Of a DNA stretch of 64,000 nt, positions 56,421 to 64,000 are shown one piece after another. The stretch is taken from positions 6,769,118 to 6,833,117 of the forward strand of contig NW_020653852.1 of the NCBI RefSeq assembly GCF_003589595.1, written 5' to 3'. Under the pieces are notes generated by a model. It had not been told where the DNA came from. It saw only the letters and a program-made list of their open reading frames with translations, and did not search any database. The translations under genes were made by a program, and so were the position numbers. How positions within the stretch are numbered: position 1 is the stretch's first letter; the number at the start of each line of letters is the position of its first letter. The DNA is from Hyposmocoma kahamanoa (taxonomy: Eukaryota; Arthropoda; Insecta; Lepidoptera; Cosmopterigidae).

Positions 56421-57750
56421 GATTTTGACGTTTCGTCACCTTAGAGTGAAAACGCATACGCGTTTTCATTTAGTACGTTTTTACTGATTTTTGTTGAAGA
56501 AAAAGTTATAAACTTCTTGAACAACTATATTAGTAAAGAATATAGTATCTGAAAGAGGTATAATGTAACTAATTAAAATGATAACAACAATCATTACTGC
56601 GTTTACTACATTTTACATCACATTTTTATCTACGTCCTGAAAAATTACATAGAAATCACGTACAAGGTGTTCACACTAAGGCGACGATTTAGTCCCTCTC
56701 GTTGGTTGTGACTGAAAACCAGCGCGTTAGGGAACTTAGACATGTGCTGAGTCAGCGCCTTTTCGCTGTTATGACAAAATGTTTTATTTTTTACTCTTGT
56801 ATTTTAATCATATTTTATCGTGTTTGTGTTTAATCGCATTTGTGTCATATTAGTTAATAAAGCGTTTGTCTATGTACCTATCAGCTATGATGCTTGCTCT
56901 CGGTTGAAAAGTTTCAGATCAATCATAAATTAAGCAGTAGTGGTTGGATATTCATATGCTTTTATACATAAAATTGTGCGTAACATGATGCGATTTTTAT
57001 ATTTTACGTACCCACAGAAAATGTTGACTCGCTATAAATCTTGAAGGACTGATGATGACGGGGAATATTACAACCGGATCTCAGTACTGTGAACAGATGG
57101 TACTCTCAAATTTAAACTAAAACGAAGGTTAAACTGCTGGTAGTGTCCCTTATGTCGTTCCAAAAAGCCAAAAATTGATAATAATAATACCCGTTCGGCA
57201 ATACCATCAAATAGATCATCCATTACAACAAAAAAATCAAGAATACGCCACATGAAGGAAAAAGCAACACGAACACCAATCACTCATTTCAACTAATGAT
57301 GATTCCATAAACTTTCAGGGCGATACCTTATTACCTGACACTTCACAAATATAAACACATAAGAGCTACGATATCAATATATCTCAAAGCCAACCGAGGA
57401 AAGTTGATGATAAAATAAACCTTGAAAATTTCATTGTCGTATTACAGCAAAACAATGACGATATAGCAAAAAGAATCCGTGGGAACAAAACGAGAGGAAA
57501 CCTTTAAAAAATATACACAAATAATATCTAAAGAACAGTTAAAAATTAAAGAATGTAGTATGTTCTGATGTGGTTTACAGAGGGAAACCAGGTTTTCAAT
57601 ATGGTGCTTTTATTTGACAACATACACAGATGTACAACGTCGGTGGTGCAGTGGGAAAGGACTCCCCCTAATCGACACGTAGTCGAGGACCCGTACGCAC
57701 GTTCCAATTAGGAAGCGGCTCAGGGTGCAACAACTACGTGTTACGTTCTA
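56421..57750. other. Intergenic DNA, no gene recognised
   Basis: AT-rich with chance ORFs only. A short GC-richer part at 57630-57750 has a tRNA-like start (gtcggtggtgcagtgggaaa) but no box B. Confidence 0.35.
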
Positions 57751-57751
57751 A

Positions 57752-57790
57752 AGCGGAGTTCCAAATAGGAAGCAGCGCTAGAAGCGTAGC
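57752..57790 (+). repeat. Direct repeat upstream of the hAT remnant
   Basis: taaagcggagttccaaatag then gaagcagcgctaga-agcgta. It recurs at 59851-59890 in the same orientation, on the other side of the hAT-derived coding region. Confidence 0.65.
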
Positions 57791-58229
57791 ACAGTGCAGC
57801 AGGTTCAACGGTAACGATCTAAATAGTGTTGAGTATGACATACAAGAGGCATGACATTTGTCCCGTACAAGACTCACAAATGTAAGAGCGGCTCAATTTT
57901 TTTACATGTACTGCTTCAAATTTTATGTCGCGTACGAGTTTGCGCCAAGAGTGAAAGAGAACGCGTCCGCGTCGACGCCGACGTCGTGTTTCTGCGCTTA
58001 CTTCAAGTCGCCTCGTCGTCACGTTAGTACCCCTTTAGCAGTGCGAGCATTAGTCAGGTTAATAATCTGTTACTGAGTAAGAAGGCGGCAAAACAAAATT
58101 GTAAGTCTGATTTAAACGAATTTTATAATTATATTTTAATAATGTCTAGTATTAATTATTATAATAACATTTTGTTTGGATGTCTGTGTGTTTGTGTGAT
58201 ATTTCAATATTATTAATGATTCTTTTTTG

Positions 58230-58306
58230 AAGTTTAAACCGGCCATTACAAATTGTAGCATCTGCATAGCATAGCAATAGCAAAATGTAATGGCCGGAAT
58301 AAACTT
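58230..58306. repeat. 77-bp inverted-repeat insertion
   Basis: 21-base arms (58230-58250 and 58286-58306) pair with three mismatches around ccggccattaca / tgtaatggccgg. It lies just before the first recognisable hAT-derived coding sequence and may have disrupted it. Confidence 0.7.
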
Positions 58307-58317
58307 AAAACACACGC

Positions 58318-58527
58318 TGGAACTCCACTTGTGAAATGTTCGAAAGAATATTAAAAACAAAAAATAGCGTTATGTCTACACTTGCGATTGACTATCCTGA
58401 TGTAGACAACATTACGTCTGATGATATTCAGATAATAGAATCTGCATCAGAAATTCTATCATTTTTTAAAGACGTAACGGAAGAAATGAGCTCGGAAAGA
58501 AACGTTACGATTTCAGAAGTACCTATG
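58318..58527 (+). CDS. hAT-derived block 1
   Basis: An in-frame stop at 58306-58308 shows that coding must start by splicing or be truncated. It ends at ATG/gttttt, a weak donor. Confidence 0.5.
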
Positions 58528-58678
58528 GTTTTTTGATATTAAACTGCATGATGAAATAAATAAAATAATTAACTAGCATAGCCAATTGTAGTGTAGATAT
58601 AGTGATGATTTTCTTGTAAGTACCTACTTTAGTGATTCATTTTATTTAAGTAACTAATTGATTTTATTATATTTTCAG

Positions 58679-59023
58679 GTTATATTAATATCAAATGCTC
58701 TTAAAAAGAAGTGTACTAACTTTTTAATGGTGACACGTCCAGCGACAGTGACCCAAATGACAGAGGTTCTCATTCATGAAATAAATAGTCGATTCGCCGG
58801 CGTCGAAGAAAATAATATTTTTGCTGAGAGCACAATTCTGGACCCGCGGTTCAAAAAATATGGGTTCACAAACGAATTTGCATATGGTAGGACATGTGCA
58901 AATTTAAAGTCCCAAGCCGGGCGAATCCTCATTGATTCCCAACATCCTACCATACCGGAGCCTACAAATTCATCTCCGTCATCTAAACGTAAGCGCAGTA
59001 TTTGGGATGAATTTGATGAACAG
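58679..59023 (+). CDS. hAT-derived block 2
   Basis: Acceptor attatattttcag is strong and donor CAG/gtgggt is good. It contains ILDPRFKKYGF, the conserved hAT LDPRFK box. Confidence 0.6.
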
Positions 59024-59204
59024 GTGGGTGACAATATTTTTAGGCGAAATTCGAAAAAGCATTGACTGGGGTGGCTCGCACCCGCCTCTATCCATAGCAG
59101 AGTACAGGCGTGGTTTGCCTTGAAGCCCATCCGTGTCAGTCCCTCGAATTATAAAATATTATTCATTTATAAATGAATAACATCAAAATTTCTCAAATTT
59201 ATAG

Positions 59205-59495
59205 GTGGGTGACATTTTGAAGAACATCAACCCGACGTCAGGAGGTATCATAGAGGTAGACAAATACTTGGAAGAGCCATTGCTACCTAGGTCCCAAGAC
59301 CCTGCGAAGTGGTGGTTCTCCAAAAAGGAGGCTTATCCGAGGCTCTACAAATTATTTTTAAAAAGGCTATGCATAGTAGCCACCTCTATACCCTCGGAGC
59401 GCATTTTTTCCAAGGCTGGCCAGGTGATTGTGGAACGGCGCAACAGGTTAAGCGGAAAAAAGGTGTCGCAAATATTTTTAAATTTTAATATGTAA
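59205..59495 (+). CDS. hAT-derived block 3 (dimerisation domain)
   Basis: Acceptor ctcaaatttatag, then VGDILKNINPTSGG and the SERIFSKAGQVIVERRNRL signature of hAT C-termini. Intact to the stop. Confidence 0.7.
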   Translation: MGDILKNINPTSGGIIEVDKYLEEPLLPRSQDPAKWWFSKKEAYPRLYKLFLKRLCIVATSIPSERIFSKAGQVIVERRNRLSGKKVSQIFLNFNM

Positions 59496-60329
59496 TTTTT
59501 TATTTTAAATATACCCTTTTATTATGATCAAATAGTTTTATTCACGAAACATTAAGATATTACAGAATAATACAAGTGACAAATAGTTGTCAATTACTTT
59601 TTCCAGTTGTGTTGAGTTGTAAGTAATATATCAGTCACACGTTTGTTAGGTTCATTTAAACACACCAGTACAGACTACAGAGTACGAGCAAAATGACATT
59701 GACAGAGTCGTGACTTCAAATGTATCGCTATGCTTCAAAACGTCCTTCGCCTCGCCTCAGTTGAAGTGGGACATTGTACTGGTTCAGGACAAAAAAGAGG
59801 CTACTCTTACAAACTCTTTTTCAAGTCGTGTCCTACCCAACACTAGATCTAAAGCGGAGTTCCAAATAAGGAATCAGAGCTAGATGCGTCGTAAGTTGGA
59901 TTACATTCATATTCGCATAGCCGCCAGTAGTCATTCCGCGAGGGAAAATCTTAACACCGCGATGCAGAATTTGCGATTTCGACGCCAATGCCATCTAGCG
60001 GTGCGTGACAGAACTAATAAGAGTTGTTGCCTGTTTTGTGATTTTGTTACAAGCAGATTTAACTATTCTCGACTGCAAAATTGCATCACTAAGTAAGGTG
60101 TTCTGAACTACAGGCTGAAAATGAAAATATGCAAAAAGAAATGCATAAACTATTAGCATCGCATGCCACCCCAGAAATACATGAAAATAATGAAAAAACA
60201 CTCGTCCTCCACGGATTACGAGAGCACTGTTCACATATTTCACGATGTTCTAATAATAAATTATAAGTCTTACAGGCTATAGAAGAAAAATGTCACATAT
60301 CGGAAACAAAAAAGTTATAGAAGACCAAT
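59496..60329. other. Spacer between the hAT remnant and the LINE
   Basis: AT-rich; it includes the second copy of the direct repeat (59851-59890). No gene recognised. Confidence 0.35.
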
Positions 60330-62140
60330 AAAGATTGAGCTAATTAGTAAAAAGATGAGAAAGTATATTTTAGAAAACTTCACATAGTTTAAAGAAGCTG
60401 ATTTCAACGTAACCGAATACCTAAGCAAATCAGCGCTACAGGAGAGGAAAAACTTGAAACGAGCTCTATATGATACCAGGAAAAATGGCCACTTTGCTGT
60501 TATACGAAATGGTAAACTGCTTGTGGATCCTAAAAATGCTAAAGATAAGATACATTCTCAAGAAAACCACAACAACAAGGAGTCTCCCAAAATAGACAAC
60601 TTAAAGAACTCTTTATTTCGCGACTGATTTTTGCATTCTGTATCAAAATATGCAGAGTATCTATAACAAGGTTCACCTCAAGGAGGTGAACTCTCGTCGC
60701 TTTATTAGAAGAAAATATAATACACTACTAATATGTATTACCGAAACTTGGTAGAATGAAGCAAAATTAAGATTACTACAAGTTAATAATTATGATATAG
60801 AGATTTTTGCTGGAAAAATCATGAAGGCGGTGGCATATGTATTTTTGTAAAAAATCAATCGAATGTTTTGAAAGATTGGATATTACATCATTATCACTAG
60901 AGACAATTTTCGAGATATGTGCAATTGAAGTACCTAAAGCTAATTTGTTAATTATAAATTTGTATCGGCCATTGAATTATTGAAATGAATTATGGAAATT
61001 GAATTATTTTACATATGTTTGGAAAAACTTTTGGAATTACAAGATAAGAAAGACTGTATTAAAAAAATAATTTTCGGTGGTGATTTTAACGTGAATTTCC
61101 TGACAAACAATAAAGCTAAAAAAACGCTTTCCAACTAATGTTAATGTACAATTTTCATCAAATAGTAAAACAACGTACACGAGTAACATCTAATAGTCCA
61201 ACTTGTCTAGACTTGATATTTACTAATTTTTCCAATAAAAGAACCTTAATCGAAGTACAAGAGTTAGGTTTCTCAGACCACAGAGGGGAATTTATATCAG
61301 TTCCTCTTTTTACTCCAAAAATAAATTTCTTCTTAATTTCAAAACGAAAATTTATTGAAACAAATATTTAAAATTATAATATTAAATTAAATGAGATTCA
61401 AACGTACATTAAAAACAATAAATTTGAATGAAATTTTTGCTGCAGCTCCTGGTAGACAAATAAACGAAAACTACGATAGATTTAATGACATAATTTAAAA
61501 AAAAACACTACAGCCGTATACCAAAAAAAACTTATCAAAATAAGCTTCAAACCAAAGAAAAACTATATAACACTAGGACTAAAAATATCTTTCCGTAACG
61601 AACGAACCTTAAAAATCTTTATATAACACACTAAAAATACAATAATAAGAAACTGTTATAAATCATACTCTAAAATACTTAAAAAAGTGGTATGCAAATC
61701 TAAAAAAATAAATAATATTAGACATTTTAATCAATCATGCAAGAAAATTAAATCCATGTGGACAATTATAAATAAAGAAACAAGTAAAATTCCGTGTAAT
61801 AATAAAAATACAGAACTTAAAATAAATAACTCACAAATAATAAGAGAGCCAAAATTAGTTGCTAATTTATTCAACAATTTTTGTGATTCAGTTGGAAACA
61901 TTAAATACTACCGGCCAAAAAAGCCCCTCATAAACATGCTTGAAAACACATTTTTATAAGACAACCAGAAGAAAATGCAGGAAAACAAGTAATAAAAAAC
62001 TTAAAAAATAAATCTCCAATAGATGAAATTTCTACTTCAATAAAAAAATGTATTCACGAATAACACCATATACCAAACTCATAGGTCAATCGTTCACTGA
62101 AGGTCAGTACCCAGATTTTTTAAAAATATCACTGATCAAA
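60330..62140 (+). pseudogene. Dead LINE fragment: ORF1 end, endonuclease, RT start
   Basis: Plus-strand pieces in order: YLSKSALQERKNLKRALYDT (near 60418, ORF1-like C-terminus); KKIIFGGDFNVNFLTNNKAK (near 61060, endonuclease); RTRVTSNSPTCLDLIFTNFS and LGFSDHRGEF (61170-61290); INKETSKIP, EPKLVANLFNNF (61770-61890); and SFTEGQYPDFLKISLIKPI (near 62090). Stops and frame changes are frequent. The RT then breaks off at 62141. Confidence 0.8.
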
Positions 62141-62399
62141 CCCATACTCTTATTATTATTATAGATATTAATATGATATAATAATAATATATATATACCC
62201 AAGTATGTATACATACTAGAGTCGTGCAAATTTATTAGAAACCATCCCACTTTATTTACTCCGAAAATTGAAATTACGTAACAACAGAAACCTACATCAA
62301 TGACTACTACAATGTACGATTTTCTAAATTGAAATAAGTTTGTTCTGTGCCGCAAGTTTTCTCCAACAACTAAAAGAATTCCTCATAAACAAAAGTTAT

Positions 62400-62655
62400 T
62401 ATAATATTAAAGAATTTTTCAATGACAAAATATATTTTATTATGTAATTACTTTGTTTGTTCCCAATTTATCTTATACATGTATAATTGTAATGATTTAT
62501 TTAATATGATCACAATTTTATTACTTTTATAATGAGTAAGTGTCCTCATTACTTTGCTGTGCCCTTACAGGGTATCACGTGTACATTTTCAAGCCACTTT
62601 ACTTAATGTAAGTGTGAGAATGCAATAAATGAATAAATAAATAAATAAACGATCG
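62400..62655 (+). repeat. LINE 3' UTR and tail
   Basis: tgctgtgcccttacagggta, tcacgtgtacattttc and aatgcaataaatgaataaat then repeated AAAT units look like the 3' terminus of a lepidopteran LINE. Together with 60330-62140 it may be one internally deleted copy. Confidence 0.5.
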
Positions 62656-62792
62656 ACGGTTATTAAAACCACAAAAATTTTTTTTCATTTTCTATTGGTA
62701 AAAATCAATTTAAATGTTACTTAACATTAAAAATAACATTTCTTTTTCTTAAATTTTGTACTTAAAACGTTTGTCAATCCCAATTGCACTGT

Positions 62793-62827
62793 TTTTTTTC
62801 GATACAAATGTTTTGTATCGAAAAAAA
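62793..62827. repeat. Perfect 16-bp-stem hairpin
   Basis: tttttttcgatacaaa and its exact complement around three bases. Confidence 0.8.
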
Positions 62828-62829
62828 TG

Positions 62830-63600
62830 ATAATTTCATGATGATTTCACTTCATTCATTTCATGAAAATGGCTGACCGCCATTAATAAATTAAATTGTA
62901 ATTTGTATCTCTTTGTTAGAATTCTATTATACTTTATAATTGATTTGTTCGATTTATTGATTGTTTATTCGAATAAAACCTTTTTAGGTATGTACTAATA
63001 AAAATACCGTTCCAAAAAGTATGTATTAAAAACAAAATGGCGTCCAGAACAATTTTGAAGCAAAAACCTCTAGATATATCGTTGATTTCAAGAATCGAGT
63101 ACTTTTCAACTATCAATTTAAAGAGAACACGTAGGTTCTGAAAATCAATTCAAGTGGGGTCGGCATACATCGAGTATATAATCAGAAATAGAGACGAAAT
63201 AAGGGCCATATATTCCTGATAACACATTAGCGATACATCTCTTATAATTATCGACTCTCGTTTGCACTGAAATATAGACAGGCCAACTACTGACCTGTGT
63301 GTACGTCTCCGTATATTCCTAAAAATATTATGTATTTATTGTAATAAAGATAATATCTCTAACAATGCCATGCTGTTCTATTCGGTGGAGTGGGAAAAAC
63401 AGCAAGACATCTAATTACAAAACAAACGGAATCACATTTCATCGGCAATTAAATATTAAATATGTAATTTTGCAATTTTCGTCCATTATAGCAAAGCTCA
63501 AGTTAACTGGTCGATTTTAAGTGAAACAGTTGACGACACCCGTCAATTGTTTCGAACTCGGGCTAGCCAATCGCAGCGCAGTTGTCACAGAAATTATATG
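62830..63600. other. AT-rich spacer, no gene recognised
   Basis: No coding or repeat match to the rest of the window. Confidence 0.35.
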
Positions 63601-63639
63601 ATAAATTATCAAAAAAATGTGACCTTGGGTAGTTAAAAC

Positions 63640-64000
63640 ACAATAGTTCTACAATTGAACTTATCGCCCATTGATGATAATGAAGTTACAAAAACGATCA
63701 AATTGCTTAATAATACGATAAAATACCTACTAACATTATTAAAACCTGCGCTGACAAATTAGCTCCTATCTTGGCACAACTCATTAATTGGTATTTTGAA
63801 CATGCAATATTCCCACCAACTTTCAAAAAATCAATAGTGAAACCACTTTAATGATGATAAACAAAATTAGCAAAATTATCGACCTATAACTTTGATACCT
63901 GTTTTGTCTAGGGTTTGGGAAAACATCTTACACACGTTTGTTGTGAGGTTGATGTCATTTACTCGTATTTCAAGTGATAAGACCTGAACAACGTGGTTTT
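63640..64000 (+). pseudogene. Dead LINE RT fragment running off the window
   Basis: Plus strand: LSPIDDNEVTKTIKLL, ADKLAPILAQLINWYF-like and QNYRPITLIPVLSRVWENIL, the beginning of an RT domain with several frame changes. It is the same LINE type as 1-789 and a separate copy from 60330-62140, because it repeats the same RT region. Confidence 0.75.

Larger units (their letters stand above)
58318..59495 (+). pseudogene. hAT (ZBED-like) transposase C-terminal part, three exons
   Basis: Three blocks join in phase 0: 58318-58527, 58679-59023 and 59205-59495. Block 1 has WNSTCEMFERIL and IIESASEILSFFKDVTEEMS. Block 2 has VILISNALKKKC, ILDPRFKKYGF and SIWDEFDEQ. Block 3 has VDKYLEEPLLPR, WWFSKKEAYPRLYKLFLKRL and IVATSIPSERIFSKAGQVIV, the hAT dimerisation domain, and ends at TAA 59493-59495. 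This is the C-terminal third to half of a ZBED1/4-type transposase; the BED finger and the first catalytic residues are absent. Within each block the frame is intact. It could be a decayed transposon that carried introns, or the end of a host gene derived from one. Confidence 0.75.

Noticed and set aside
57819..58076. Overlapping Arg-rich ORFs on both strands upstream of the hAT remnant
   Set aside because: Local GC-rich low-complexity sequence; no link by splice phase to the hAT coding blocks.

Overview
This is a stretch of insect nuclear genome, almost certainly from a moth or butterfly (Lepidoptera). It is AT-rich, has few genes with spliceosomal introns, and is packed with dispersed repeats that look lepidopteran: short tRNA-derived SINEs, several lineages of dead non-LTR retrotransposons, and many hairpin DNA transposons. 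No prokaryotic, organellar or viral gene was recognised. All intron/exon calls are read by eye from splice consensus and reading phase.

Genes. (1) At 4584-4808 and 5905-5966 (+ strand) lie the last two coding exons of a Pro/His-rich, probably nuclear protein of unresolved identity; upstream exons are outside the window. (2) At 29139-13900 (- strand) is a complete eight-exon gene for an ANKLE1/LEM-3-type protein of about 808 residues: ankyrin repeats, a long low-complexity linker, a LEM domain and a C-terminal GIY-YIG nuclease. One junction, between exons 5 and 6, needs either a 47-nt intron or a frameshift. Its introns hold SINEs, MITEs and a dead LINE. Genes 1 and 2 are convergent. (3) At 45181-46551 (+) is an intact, intronless 456-residue HMG-CoA synthase of the mevalonate pathway, which in insects feeds juvenile hormone and other isoprenoids. 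(4) At 58318-59495 (+) is the C-terminal part of a hAT (ZBED-like) transposase, split by two phase-0 introns.

Mobile DNA, left to right. At 1-4175 an intact RTE-like retrotransposon (796-3952, 1006-residue endonuclease/reverse transcriptase ORF) sits inside an older dead LINE of opposite orientation. The region 11.4-29 kb carries MITEs, SINEs, dispersed repeats and a dead two-ORF LINE (about 22.9-26.2 kb). The region 29.9-42.8 kb is bounded by two inverted copies of a PIF/Harbinger-like element. Between them lie LINE fragments, a four-unit MITE array, a truncated mariner, and a Penelope-like tail. The region 47-56 kb repeats the same families, and 60-64 kb holds two more LINE fragments that run off the end.

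I found no convincing new multi-gene system. The most unusual items are: a 30-bp element made only of two hAT terminal repeats with a perfect 8-bp target duplication; an array of 165-bp Harbinger MITEs spaced by single 3-bp target sites; the intact RTE; the intron-containing hAT remnant; and hammerhead-like hairpins in Penelope-like tails.
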